Shown: positions 10,043 to 22,500 of the stretch, piece by piece
Layout of the letters: every line of letters starts with the position of its first letter
Numbering within the stretch: the first letter of the stretch is position 1
Assembly (NCBI GenBank): GCA_028023455.1
Contig: JAQFVV010000158.1
Span: forward strand, 808,001 to 872,000
Origin: Epiperipatus broadwayi
Lineage: Eukaryota > Onychophora > Udeonychophora > Euonychophora > Peripatidae
Direction: 5' to 3'
Length of the DNA stretch: 64,000 bases
Program-made: the position numbers and the translations under genes
The notes under the pieces: model-generated
Told to the model about the DNA's origin: nothing
Databases searched by the model: none
Seen by the model: the letters and a program-made list of their open reading frames with translations, nothing else

Positions 10043-12565
10043 GTAAGCTATATTGACATGAACTCTAAATTTAAAAATAATTAAGAACTTTCATTCAAGC
10101 TTATGAACTTCTATCTGACTTTTTTAAGTTTAAAATCAAATTAATAATGTTTAATTCTATATGTTTTCCAATTGATAAAAATCATTTCCATTTTTTTTTT
10201 CTTATTGTCTAAATTATTTATTGTTTAAATTTTAAATGATGAAAATTAGGTTGGGTATAGACGTTGCATAGATTCGTTAGCGGTTGATTATGTTGAAGTT
10301 TTCACATTTGATTAGAATATATAGGTCAACGATGTTAATGCGGGCATCTTACGATGAATGCCATGGCGCCTTGTGTATTCCCTTTTGCAATTGACGTTAT
10401 CGATGATTTTGTATTTTGATCGATTGTGTTTAATTTGGATGTTTTTGACCGTGCAATCTGTGCAGCCGATCTATACTCAACATTTTAAAAACAAATTTAT
10501 AAAAATAATCTGTGCGAACGTATTTAAATGTTAAATTTAAGTCGGGCGTGAATGGCTATATAGTTTTGTAAAGTTATATTAAGGGAAGGTAATCTTAGGT
10601 TATTCATTTCGTAGTTGAATTGGTTCAATGGATTGGATATATTTGTGTAATTGTAGATGTAGTATGAGATCCGCTACGGGCAGGATTATATATATACACC
10701 ACACACCTTCTGTTTGCCTATGGATGGGTTTGTAAGATGGCAAAGGACCGCAGTCCATTCCTATGGAGTTTTATGTTTATTGTTCTACTCGCCAACAGAT
10801 GTGACATTCCTATTGGTGGAGAGACAATGTCTTTTCTAATTCTACTTACTGATCAGATGTACATTCCTGATAGTATAGTATTTTGTGTTGTCGTATTTTC
10901 ATGCTACATTGAATACATAAATGTATCAGATGGATTGGTGCCGGTTTGATTGTGAAATTTGTTGCCTAGGGTTAAATCAGGGAAGAATATTTTCTTTTCA
11001 AATGCAGATCTATGTAGTCTATTCATACTCGTCTCACTAAATAAATATTAAACTCATGGTTGTAATTTACCTAAATGTAAAACTAAAGATTAATAGAAAA
11101 ATCAAAAATGTTGAATTTATTCCTCAAAATTTAAATGTTATTTTATATGTGCGTAAATAAATATTGTTATGTGTTAATTTCTGGCAGTGGCTTTTATTCT
11201 TTTATATTTAAGATATAAAATTTATATTTTATTATCTCTGCTACTCCACTGAGCTAGTGACTTGGGATAATGATCTGAATATTTAAATAAAGTGGAATCT
11301 TAACAACGCGTATCTGCCTACTCTATAAATTTTTCTAGGTTTAAATGCCTAGATGGCGCTCTGTAGAGCAGATATCATAGTTTGCGGTTAGATTCGATCT
11401 TCACTTTCATTTCGATCGTTATAATACATATTTATCATTAATATATTATGGTTTGCTTTGAATAATTTCTCATATTTAGTTCTAGATTTGAGTTTGTTTG
11501 TTTTTTTGGTTTTCATCATTCGTTGCTCATTTTTTGTATATTTTAATATCTCATTATATATCAACAAATATTGTAAATATTTATTTATATCAGTTATCTG
11601 TAATTATATTTTTAATGATAAAATTTAGTATTTAATTCAAATTCAGAAATCATCTGAAATTTTTTATCACATTTATATTGCCTGTCATTGTTCATATATT
11701 ATAATATTTCATAATAATTTTTTGTTTATTATTTGCTTTTTTTTTTATGATGGACTTTAATAATTGAAAGGTTTTCATACTTTTCTTATAGTACAAAAGT
11801 ATTTTTTGGACATATATTTATATTATATTTGCTGGTTTGATGCTTCATTTTTTTCATCATTTTAACATTAAAGTCAATCATTATCATTAAAAAAAAAAAA
11901 GATCTTTAGCATTTTTATTTTTCATAGAATTTTTTTTTTTTCAAATCAAAATAAATTTGAATTACTTATGTATAATTTGACTTTTTAGATTTGTATTTTA
12001 TCATTTAGCATTAATTTCACCACCTAGGTTTTATGTTTATTTGTTTTTTTGTTTTTTAAAGTAGCATTTATTTTCTCCTTTCTAACAATTCTTTTCTAAA
12101 TTCATTTTCTTTCTTGCTTAATATTGTTAGCATCTTTGATAGTAATTGTAGTCACCCAGTAACCTTTTATTTTAATAACCTCTCCAATTAATCATCATTT
12201 TGTTTGATCTTTATGACTACCCTTTTTTACATAAATTTATAGTTCATTTATGAATTTTCATTAACAATTGTGGTTTTTGAAAGTACAAATTAATTTTTGT
12301 TGTTAGTGGTTTCTCTTTCAGGAATTATTTGCAACTGAAATCTTAAATTGAATTCCTGAAGATTTCAAAAGTCTTTAAAAAAAAAGACTACATGTAGAAT
12401 GAAATAAGCAGATTTTCTGGAGTGATATAGAAAAAATTATATATGAATTAGAGAAACTGTATTAAATTTGGAAAATTTAATTTGATGGACTGCTAATGAT
12501 TGAAAATAAGATATTGAAATGATTCATTTGAATATTAAAGATATTAATAAACTATGTAAAACATT
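10043..12565 (+). other. Probable intron; CpG-richer 5' part
   Basis: About 10.24-10.98 kb and 11.28-11.45 kb are richer in CpG and GC than their surroundings but show no convincing exon. CCTAGATGGCGCT at 11348-11360 resembles the CTCF/YY1 class of motif. The remainder is T-rich low-complexity sequence. Confidence 0.35.
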
Positions 12566-12624
12566 AAAACAGGCAAAACTCTCCATACAACAGTTATGAG
12601 CAAGCATAAGAAAAGATGATCATG
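12566..12624 (-). mobile_element. 59-bp end-only derivative of the palindromic family
   Basis: The segment joins AAAACAGGCAAAACTC, the outer end of the palindromic family, to CAACAGTTATGAGCAAGC plus AAAGATGATCATG, the opposite outer end as in copy B at 36685-36722. All internal sequence is missing. It is flanked by CTATGTAAAACATT (12552-12565) and CTATGTAAAAATT (12625-12637). These are near-identical direct repeats of about 13 bp differing by one base insertion, consistent with an aged target duplication. Confidence 0.6.
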
Positions 12625-13163
12625 CTATGTAAAAATTCTAATGAATTTATTAAAAACCAGCAAGTATAAATTCTAATAGTTCATTTATACAGTATATAAA
12701 TATAATACTGCTTAACACTACATTAATAATTAAAATCAAAATAGAATAAACATATAGTAATAAAGATATTAGCAAAATTATAAAAAAAAATTATTTTTTT
12801 TTCACGGCTATGATTTTGCCTCTCAAACAAATAACTTGATTAAAACATATATAACAAATGCAGTACAAAAGATATCTCTATTGAATTGTGATTAATTACG
12901 TATATGTTTCTATACGTATATCTTAATCAATAGTTTTTACTTGAAAAGATTTATTTATTTAAGAGGTTAATGTTTATTATATATAAATACATGAAAGCAA
13001 TCAACACAATATCATAAACAGTCAACAATCTCAATTTGTTTTTAAGATAACCTTTAATCAATAAAGATGGATTTTCATCTTTATCTATAGTCTAATAGAC
13101 ACTAAGGATTATTGATTATTAATGATATTGGTATTAAGTGTTGACTTTCATGTATTTATATAT

Positions 13164-13642
13164 GGAGTGCTTTTAGTAGATGCAGCTTAATATTAAAAGT
13201 AAATAAGTCTCCATGTTTGAGAAGAAAATTTTTTATTATATGAGTTTTATCACTTCTTATTTATGAATCTGTGACTTGGATACTTATCAGAAGGACATTC
13301 TGATCTAGAAACAAAATATGGAAATATGTATGTTAGGAGTAACAAAATGAGATTGAAAATGAAATATATCATTGAGAAAACAAACCAGTATGTGACTGAC
13401 ATCATTAAAAGAATTAAGAGACTTAAATGGGGCTAGGCTGGGCATATTGCTAGAAGATATGATAATAGATGGATAGTTGATGTTTTAAATGATATCAAAA
13501 GAGATTGTCAAAAGCCTAGAAAGAGACCACTTTAGATGGTGGGATGAAATAAGAAAGTTTGCTGGTGTCAGAGAAATTGGATTAATCTCGAAAAGACCTC
13601 CATCTTGCCAGTGAATTGATAATGATTGAAAATGATGATGTA
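13164..13642 (+). pseudogene. 3' fragment of RTE-type LINE
   Basis: This aligns by eye with the C-terminal and 3' end of the RTE copy at 61.99-62.50 kb. The same order is present: GTGCTTTTRGTAGA, a relic of the YGSETWTL motif (GAATCTGTGACTTGGATACT at about 13265), GGGCATATTGCTAGAAGA (GHIARR), and a GAATTGATAATGATTGAAAATGATGATG tail. The tail matches the TGATGATAATGATGA 3' end of the better copy. Frames are broken by several indels and an in-frame TAG. It is a 5'-truncated, inactive insertion. Confidence 0.75.
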
Positions 13643-13649
13643 TATAAAC

Positions 13650-15270
13650 AGATAATTTAATTTGGAAATCCTTGCATCAGTTAATTAAATGCTTTTTTAA
13701 TTCTTTAGAAAATACATTTACTAAAACAAAAAGTATATAATGCTTAAAATTAATTTAGTAGAAAGTCATACATTTAATATATAACTTGAATTTTATTTTA
13801 CAAAATAAAAATATTCAAAAGTTATACAAATTATAATATAAGAACAATAAAGTATGTTGAATTTTTAAAAAATTTACAGAAAACTATTTCTTGAAGATGC
13901 CTGAAGCCAGTCAGAAATTTCATGTTTGTGCAATTTGAAATCATTGATATACAGTCAGTATAGTCAATATTCAATAAGCTTTTTTTAATAGCTGCTTTTA
14001 AGAAATGAAATGGTAGTGACTTATAAAGGATTAGGTATTATCAAGGTCACTTATAAAAAATTGATGGCTAACTTCTAGAATTTAAAATTAATCAAAAAAT
14101 ATTTATCTAGAATTTTGATAATCAGTACTTCACAAAGCTAAGAATTTTATATATCAGTGGAAATAAAAAAAATGTAATTTGCAATGTTTAAACTGTATTT
14201 GATATGAAATCTTGTAGCACTGTGATTAACCTTTTTTAATATTTAATTCTCATTGCAATCAAGAAAAATATATTGTGTCCACTGATTTAGTGAACAAATG
14301 TCAGCAAGGCTGCAATATAAGAAGTATGTTTGATAAACTTGCTAACATTACATCACATTATAATTAAATGACTTAGAGAATTGTTAGATTTAACAAATAA
14401 AAATATAAGACACAAAGTAAAGCATTTTTATTATGAAAAACATTAGGTAAACATTTTACATAATACAAAATATGAATTTTGAACTTAAAATTTTTTTGAT
14501 AAATTCTAATTTCATTTTTTTAATGTAATTAACATAATACTAAAGTGTAACAAAATGCATTCAATTTATGCATTATTATAAAACAGTATAAAATTGAACA
14601 ATGTAGAAAAATATTCAATTTTATTATGGTAAAAAATGAATTGTTTTTTTTTTTTTTTTGATTAATGATTAATTGAATTAAAAAAATTTGAGTTTCTGGT
14701 TATGAAATCAAATTTTCTTAATCAGTTAATAAAAATCAGTTATTTAGTCCGTTTTAAGTCTATTAACACTATTTTATTTAACATCTTTAATATGAAAGTT
14801 GTTTTTGTTTTTTTTTAAGTTTTATTGATAATGAGTGAAACAATATATATGTATAGACTTAAAAAATTTTCCTCATTCATTTTTATGGGCTGCCTTTATT
14901 TGATAGAAAGGATTATATTTGATTGAGTGGTTGAAGATTTGATTAAGAGTGCAAAATCAGAATCATAAACAGATTGATAAATCTCAAGAATCTCATAAAA
15001 GCTCACAATTTTTTTAGTTTCTCCAACAGATGAATAAAATGAAATCTGCTTATGTTAAATGATGATTGAGAAGTAATTTCTACAAAGAATCTTTCTCCTA
15101 TAATAACCTTTATGTTGGTCAGTCATAATAATTTGGTCACTGTTAGCTTATCCTGAAGTTATTCATAGGGATTCTATAAATATCAGGTAATAAAATTATA
15201 TTTTTATTATGGAATATTTACATAAATAATTGAATGACTTTATTGTTCAAGAGCTCATAAGAAGTTTTAA
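13650..15270. other. AT-rich, probably intronic stretch
   Basis: No exon or recognised repeat was seen. Poly(T) occurs at about 14643-14659. Confidence 0.4.
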
Positions 15271-15280
15271 CACTAAAAGT

Positions 15281-15353
15281 GGTAGCACTGGAATCGATCC
15301 TTGGACCTGTTACTTCAGAGTCGACATTATACCAATGCATTAAACTACATAGG
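15281..15353 (-). repeat. tRNA-derived SINE head
   Basis: Read on the minus strand, the segment contains an A-box-like TGTAGTTTAATGCATTGG followed by GGATCGATTCC, which matches the B-box consensus GGTTCGANNCC with one mismatch. Between them, GACTCTGAAG looks like a tRNA-Gln (CTG) anticodon loop. The tRNA fold is imperfect and AT-rich sequence continues downstream to about 15190, so a SINE or tRNA pseudogene is likelier than a working tRNA. It lies about 110 bp upstream of the exon at 15466, inside an intron. Confidence 0.5.
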
Positions 15354-15465
15354 GAAATTTTAGTGTTTAAAATTATTTTTATTTTATTTTGTATACTCTT
15401 ATTTGTTATGTATTTATAATAACTTCTACTACTCATTAACATTTTTTTTTAAATGTCTTTTTAAG

Positions 15466-15642
15466 CAACTAATATCACTCAAATTACTCCTGCTGTTAAT
15501 GTGCCTAGTAAGCTGAATACAACTTTATCCTTAGTAACTCGAGGAGTTACCGCTCCCACTGTCACTATTGTAACTCGGCCTGCAACAACCTCTGTTGCAA
15601 CAATTGCCACTGTTCCTACCCCTGTCATTCAGATCTCACAAG
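15466..15642 (+). CDS. Internal coding exon, Ser/Thr/Val-rich segment
   Basis: The exon is bounded by a pyrimidine-rich acceptor ending TTTTTAAG (15465) and a GTAATT donor (15643). It reads in the frame whose codons start at 15468. It encodes a low-complexity segment rich in Thr, Val, Ala, Ile and Pro (for example NVPSKLNTTLSLVTRG and VTIVTRPATTSVATIA) and ends in phase 1. Its third-position use and base composition contrast with the AT-rich flanks. Such uncharged Thr/Val/Pro tracts are common in activation or scaffold regions of nuclear proteins, but that function is inferred. It joins in frame to the exon at 15965. A preceding exon ending in phase 1 must exist upstream and was not found. 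Confidence 0.75.
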
Positions 15643-15964
15643 GTAATTTTTTTTTTAATTTGAAATTCCATGGGTTTTTTTGTCATGAACATACTTATAA
15701 TTTTAAACAATGTTTACTTTAATCATGTTATTATTATTTAGAGTTTTTGTTTTTTTAACTTTATGTTAGGGTATTTTATCTAAAAGTCATTATACAGATG
15801 CCCTTCTTTTTTGACTATAAAGCTATTTTTACTTATTTTTTGAAAGTAAATAAATGTTGTTTTTTTTCAAAATTTTAGATGAAAAAAATATTAAATGAAT
15901 GTAAACATTAAAATGCTTTAAAATAAGATAGTTTTAATTTGCAATATATATATATTAATTTCAG

Positions 15965-16152
15965 GTTCCTCAATAACAACATCTATAACATCTTCACATC
16001 AGTCCATTGCCCAATCTGCACCCAACCTAACATCAGTATTAACATCTTCATTACCAGCATCAGCAATTCTAGCAGCAGAAAGTAATAAACGAAAGCATGA
16101 TGATGAGCAAGAAGATGAAGATGCTCCACCATTTAAGAAAGAAAGTATTTGA
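15965..16152 (+). CDS. Terminal coding exon with acidic/basic C-terminus
   Basis: The acceptor is TTTCAG at 15959-15964. The split codon G|GT joins the previous exon in frame, and the stop TGA is at 16150-16152. The encoded 62 or so residues are Ser/Thr-rich (SSITTSITSSHQSIAQ) and finish with ESNKRKHDDEQEDEDAPPFKKESI. That end holds a basic NKRKH cluster, an acidic DDEQEDED run and a second FKK basic patch, which look like a bipartite nuclear localisation signal. I infer a nuclear, probably transcription- or chromatin-associated protein, but I do not recognise the family. Together with 15466-15642 this gives about 120 residues of the C-terminus. Confidence 0.8.
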
Positions 16153-16320
16153 GAGGTGTGATGCCTTTAAAATCTGCTAGTATACATGTGAAAGTATGGT
16201 CTCCATTTTATATGAGTGTGTAAAATATATGTTGAAAAATATTTTCTTTTGAATATTTCTCTTTTGTAAATCTATTAGAATGAAATATTGAAAAATAAAA
16301 TCTGATTGTCTCTGTTTATT
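16153..16320 (+). terminator. 3' UTR with polyadenylation signal
   Basis: AATAAA at 16294-16299 lies 142 bp after the stop codon. It is followed by the T/GT-rich TCTGATTGTCTCTGTTT, a plausible downstream element. This marks the end of the gene at about 16.31-16.33 kb. Confidence 0.7.
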
Positions 16321-16960
16321 ATTTAAAAATCACATGGTTCAATAGGGAGTTGAAAGAAACAAAATATTAGTGTTTACATATTTATAATATTAAAAAAATT
16401 GAATGCACACATAACCTTTCTCATATCTTTGTGAATACCATCATGGACCAAGTTTCAATAGTAAATTGATAATCTTAGCTATGAAATGAATAAAAATTGG
16501 TTATGCATGTTAAGGCTAAGTTTGGTATGTGCATGCTCATATATTATTTCTGAATTTTATCAGCAGGTGACATTTGCACAATTTTAACCAAGTGTCTTAT
16601 CATAATCACATGTATGAATATTACACATTTAAATACTGTATTCTAATAATATTGCACTAAGAATCATGCCAAAAGCTACATGTAAATTAATAGTATATCT
16701 ACTCTGTAAATATTTGAAACATCTCTAAAATTATAATAGTGCAATTTTAATAAATTTATATTTCAAACTTTAGAGAATAAGCATTGAATTATCGATGAAT
16801 AGCAGGCATGCATCAAAATATATATGAAACAAAGCATGTAAAATCATTAGAAAATACTTTATGCCTATAACTATATTGATATTCTCTTTATTATCTAAAC
16901 ATATATGCGACATAGATATCCTAAAACTAGAATCTGTTAAAACTTGATTAACAAGTTAAG
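16321..16960. other. Intergenic stretch
   Basis: AT-rich with no gene or recognised repeat. Confidence 0.4.
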
Positions 16961-17185
16961 CTTTATAGTTAACTACATAGGTAAAAGAGAGTTGTATTAG
17001 ATCTCAAGATGTGAGTGCAAGATTCTCAGATCCAAGGCTCTTCATTGATGAAAGCTAGAAACTAATCTGAGGATATTGAATGGGTAAGCACTAGATAGGG
17101 ATTATATGCTCAAATCTTCTTGCATCCATTGATTGTTAAGGCTTGTCCTGGATGACGCTACTGTATGGAAAGTTTGCTACTGAAA
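16961..17185. repeat. Fragment of the palindromic family (one arm)
   Basis: One arm only. It carries the family landmarks TTAGATCTCAAGATGTGAGTG, CTCAGATCCAAGGCTC, TGATGAAAGCTAGAAACTA and GGATATTGAATGGGTAAGC, then ATCCATTGATTG and the TATGGAAAGTTTGC end. It is diverged from copies A and B and lacks the second arm. Confidence 0.7.
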
Positions 17186-19444
17186 TTAAAATTAGAGATA
17201 GTAAATGAGAAAGCAAAAATATGTAGATTATACTTAAACTGAATTAGTCAATCTCTAATGATCTTAACCCAAAAAGAAATCAAATTAAGAATATGTATAT
17301 AAAATATTAACAACATTTGAAAAAAGCAAGGGCATTAGGTTACTAATCGAATTAAATTTCTGTATTTTTAGTTCATTGGATAAATGATTAAAAAAAAAAA
17401 ATTCAGTGAGAAGAATCAACATTTGAAAAAATACATGCCACAGAAAATTATTAAGTATTGCACTGCTTTTTTTGCTTTCAAAGATGTGGAACTAATTATA
17501 TTCACCCAGTTGTCTTGCAATGGATAGACAAGATGGAGAAAATAGCATTATAGTTGCTGAATTTATATTTCTGGTAATAATGATTACTTGTCTACATATG
17601 TAAGGATTTCTTTATATTGCCTTGGAAATAATGATATCTCATTATTCTAGTCTTGAGCCATATCTGTTGGAATAAATGAAATTGATACTAGATAGTAGTG
17701 ACAATCAGATTCCCAAACTCATTCCTGATTTTGACAATAATAAATCAATATCTACTTTTTACTCACACAAGTATTAGTATTCAAACAAATTTTTGAAGCC
17801 AAATTTGAGCTATATAGTAGTAACATTAGTTTAAAAAAAGCTACTTCTGTGATCAATTATATACTAACTGCTGTTACCTTTGATCTTTTGGTATATCAAA
17901 CTAATGTGATTCTTCTTGTTTACATTTAATCTGCATTTGACAGAAGTAATTTGCATTCAGCAGTAAATCATAATATTTAAGCTAGCTCATCTATGTAAGC
18001 ATAAATTATCAATAGATATCAGATTGTAGTACAATCTCCAGAGTAGTTTCTGGTTATTGATTTTACATGAGGAAACTTACATATTCTTATAGCAGCCAAT
18101 TTAAACCAATGAAGTTAAGGACTTTAAAGATGTAAAATGCAAGTCAACTTGCTTAACTAATTTTATAAGTCTGAGAATATATCAGTAATGGAATATATAT
18201 TTTAATGACTTCAGTTAAATACTGATTGTAGATTTTTTAACAAAAATGACTCTCCTAACTTCCTTTATACTATTTCAAATTAACTCAAACTTATATTGAT
18301 GGATGTAAAGTATAATAACATAAAATGGATTACTATTAGTAATGCATATAATAAATGTAAGCTAAGTGTTACATGATGCTTTGTTTCAGATATGTATCTT
18401 TTTTTGTCAACTGAACATAGCTGCTAATTTAGGCAGCAAAGATAATTTAAATTCAAAACTTTCAAGTTATTAATTTGAATAGTATAAAAAAAAAAAGTTA
18501 ATTGCTTTTAACTAATAAAGACCAACAGTCGGAAACTAATCTGAAAATATAATTGACATTATCATGTGGTACCCAATAATTACTTTTGCTTAATTTTTGA
18601 AATAAATAATTCATTTTGCCTCACTGCTAGTAAAACATCTTTCTGAATATAGTTATTAGCTACTGACTTAAAAGTAAATTTTATAATGTTACATAGGGGG
18701 GGTCTACTTTGGTTCAAACCATTAGTTTGGATAGTCTAATATAAATACAAATTTGCTATTTATTGAAGGTCAATAACCAGAAATTATTTTGTTATTTGGA
18801 CTATCATTTGATATTCCTTAATTACTGCTATCAAATCAGATTAAATATAAACTACTCTTGAGAAATCATATATTTTATTGCTTTTGTAAAAATCTCTATT
18901 AAATGCTGAAGTTGTTTAAATTAAAGATTAATGGTAAATTAATAGTTTACAAAATGAGGCGTGCCCAATCAAATGTATATCTACTGTTACTACTTTCCAA
19001 AATATCAAATACCTACATAATACTTTAACATATAGTAATTTCATATATTGTGCTAGTGTAATTTATATATTTTACAACCAATTATGTGAATATTGGATGA
19101 TTATGAGCATAATCATTTAAAAGATCTTTCATGGTCATTCCAAATAGTAATAAAATATTTTAAATGAGAATGACCAAATATGTTTGAAATGATATGTAGC
19201 CAAAGTAAAATTTTTATAAGTATAAATTTCTAAATAGAACGATGGATGGATTTGTATGAAGTCAATAAAATCACAAATTGTGGAAGGACATGATAAATTA
19301 TTATTTAATGATTATTATATTGAAGTGATAAATTCATATAAGCATTATAGTAAGATATAAGACATTACATCAAAATTAAACAAAAGATGTGTAAATTTAT
19401 AAATGCAATATATTTTATTTAGCTAGCATAGTGAAAATTAGTAT
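17186..19444. other. Intergenic AT-rich stretch
   Basis: No gene was recognised. Short, weakly similar relatives of the family motif CCAGAAACTA occur near 18040, 18535 and 18775, too diverged to delimit. Confidence 0.35.
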
Positions 19445-19454
19445 ATCTGACATG

Positions 19455-19540
19455 TCATCATCATCAACCATTATCAATCCACTACAGGATGAAGGTCTCT
19501 CCAAGTTCAATCCATCTCCTCCGATCTTTAGCTTCTCCAC
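19455..19540 (-). mobile_element. Extremely 5'-truncated RTE LINE insertion (86 bp)
   Basis: The minus strand reads like the last 85 bp or so of the RTE at 62.42-62.50 kb. CTAAAGATCGGAGGAGATG is followed by GGAGAGACCTTCATCCTG, then GTGGATTGATAATGGTTGATGATGATGA. The insertion is flanked by ATCTGACATG (19445-19454) and ATCTGACGTG (19541-19550), a 10-bp direct repeat with one mismatch. This is the expected outcome of target-primed reverse transcription and fixes the RTE 3' terminus at the ATGATGA repeat. Confidence 0.8.
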
Positions 19541-19550
19541 ATCTGACGTG

Positions 19551-22500
19551 TAATAAACTAGAATTCCATGCTGTTGATTAAAACAATAAAAAGGCATAGT
19601 ATAGCTCTTATGTAGTAAGTGAACAGGGTTCTTGATTAATGATGTCTGTTGCTGTTCAAAATTGCATAAAAAAATCTAGATATTAAAAAAATGATAAAAA
19701 GTATTTTGAAAAAATTGTTTTTTGCAAAATAATTGTGATTATTATTTTAAAAAATTAAGACTTTTTCATACAAACAAAAGGTGATTTTGAATACAGAATG
19801 CAATAAAAAATATTAAAAATGATAGTCTGAAGGGAACCACAAAATAATGTTTTAAAAATATAAAATGAGAAAATAAATTGTCTAAATTAAAAAGCTAAAA
19901 TATTATTAATTAAGCTTAAGTAGATAAAATTAATAATAAAGATTTATTGTTGCAAATTAGATTTTTAAAAAAGGTGACAAAATAATGTTAACCAATGGGA
20001 ATGAAGACTGATTAATAAAATAAAGTTTGGAAAATACCATGACTTACTTAGTTTTTAAAAAGTAAAATCAATTTGTTTGAGAAAATAATTAAATTATAAA
20101 AGCAATAAAATAGCTAACATTTGTTTAAAAAACTTTCATAAAGCAAGAAATCAAATGAACTAATCTTATGACAAAAAAAGTTTCTAACATAAACTTATTC
20201 ATAATATGAACTATCTCCCTCATTTATCATCTAGTAATTTATTTTACTATTTACAGTTTTTTTTTCAGCTTTCCTTAATGAATAAATTTTTTCAACATTC
20301 TGCATTTCTAATATTATTTTATCAGTATACTTTCCCTGTTTCAAATCCTTTCTCTTCTTATTTTCTAATTAGCAAAGACTATGCTTCATATAAACTTTGC
20401 TCTATACAAAATGAATTTCATTAAGTCCAATTTCACTGATCCAAATCTTTATAAAAGCATGCTAAGATCTTACAAATCTCATTTCAACTTCTTTCTCATT
20501 ATCCAAAAGCACTAATATAACATTATCATCATCTGCTAAACAGTTAGATTCCTAATGGGCAAGATTCTAATGTGTCGATACCATTTCAGAAATATTAAAT
20601 GCTCATCTCTCAAACTAATTGCACTATAAATGTTTTTTTCATGTAAAAGTCATTAAAAAGTAAAATTTATTTGAATGCATGCCAATAGCATAATATTTTG
20701 ATGAATAAACAATGCATGACTTCATATATGAAAAAAATGATATCCATGAAAACATTATGTTTAATGCTGTGGAGATAACCAAATGTTTTCATAAACCATT
20801 GTCATCTTTTCTATGTTTTATTAAAATTTACAAAGTATGCTTTCAGCATGTTTTGTCAACCTAACATACTAATAAAATTTTGTGTGAAGCCTCGACATTT
20901 GATTGGAATATATGGGCCATAAATGCAGATTGCCATTCTGCAAATAGCAATTTATTCTATATATTTAATTTGTTCTATATCTGAAAAATATAGCTTGTAA
21001 TATCTGACGAGAAAGAAATAGATATGATGGAAAACAATCCTTGGAAGCATTTATTATTACAACTTTTTAATTTTCTTCACTGTCATCACAAACTAAAGAA
21101 GAATTTTAAAACTCATTATTCACATTCTATAATTGACACTAAAAATTTTCAAGTATACTATCTAACGCAGCATATTATAAGCATTGATATTTACTTTTGT
21201 TGTAAATAGAATACACTTTTAAAAATAATTTGTAAAAAAAAAGTTTTAAAATTGAAATTTGATCATTTAAAGTATAGACTATATTTCTATTGCAAAATAT
21301 TTAACAGTTAAAAATAAGCTATTTAATGTATGATGCTTTGTTTCTCTTACATATATTATTCCCTTGTGGAAAAATGTTTTTGAACATGAGTGCTCTTATA
21401 CTGGTCTTGTCAACTGATCACAGCAGTTTTTTCCTTTTTTTAGGACATTATTATAATTGGCCAGTAATTTTTACCACAATGGCAGCACTAGCTTTTGGAG
21501 TGTGATAATAGCTTACTAAATTTTGAAGATAATGATCTGTATTTGATTATTTGGTTGCTCTATATATGTACCTTTCTGCTTTAGAAAATAGATTTGGTTA
21601 TTAAGTTCCTACTTTTTAGATTTTCTACTAATTATTTATTGCCTTACTGACTTAACTCAAAATTACTGATATGGTTTTTAACAAGGTATTACAATCCATT
21701 TAATTTATCAGTGACAATTGTAAAATGAATTAATTCTTAAAAGATGATAGTAAGATTTCAACTGAGATTATAACAATTACGAGTGTCTAAAGCACTCATT
21801 AAAAGAAAATCTTAAAAGCATATTGACAATACATACATGTGTAGATGAATCATTTAAAACATTTTACTAGCAGTTTTTCCCAACTTAACACAAAATTTAA
21901 TATCAGTGCAATGTTCCATTGTAGGTTAAGGTACATTCTCACACTGACACATTTCATGTCATAACTGATCAGTTACACTAGTGCTTAAAATATTTTAGGA
22001 TGGATAGCTTAACTATGTTGCTACATAATGAATATATTGTTTCAGAGATGGTATTTCAAACAGCTTGGAGATAGAATCAGTCGCATTTTTACTGAACACA
22101 CTGTATTGTAACAGTTTATTTTGTGCTAATGATAATTATGGTAGTGTTATTTAGTTGAAAAAAAAAATATATATTACTCTAATTTTTTTTATATTCTTAA
22201 AGTATTCTTTCAAATTTTACATATTTAGCATTTTAAATGCTTTACCTAAAATTGATTATCAAATAAATACCAAAAATTCACTTGAAAAATTATAATTTAA
22301 ATGCATTATAGCAAAGTAAAATTAATTAGATTATTTTTATTTACTGGTGAAGAAGATCATAACCCAGGAACATGTCCCTGTAAAAAAAATGTATAGATAT
22401 TGCCATAAACTAAACCATATAGGAAGGGCACATATAATTAAAAACTTAATTTATTCCCATATATGACTAAGAAGATATCAAAAGATAGATATAACAACAA

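Noticed and set aside
10737-10949. 70-codon open frame in the CpG-richer region after the first exon
   Set aside because: No motif, signal or splice context supports it. Hydrophobic content follows from T-rich codons.
13140-13655. Target duplication (TGTATATA-like) around the 13.2-13.6 kb RTE fragment
   Set aside because: The candidate repeats are short, AT-only and inexact.
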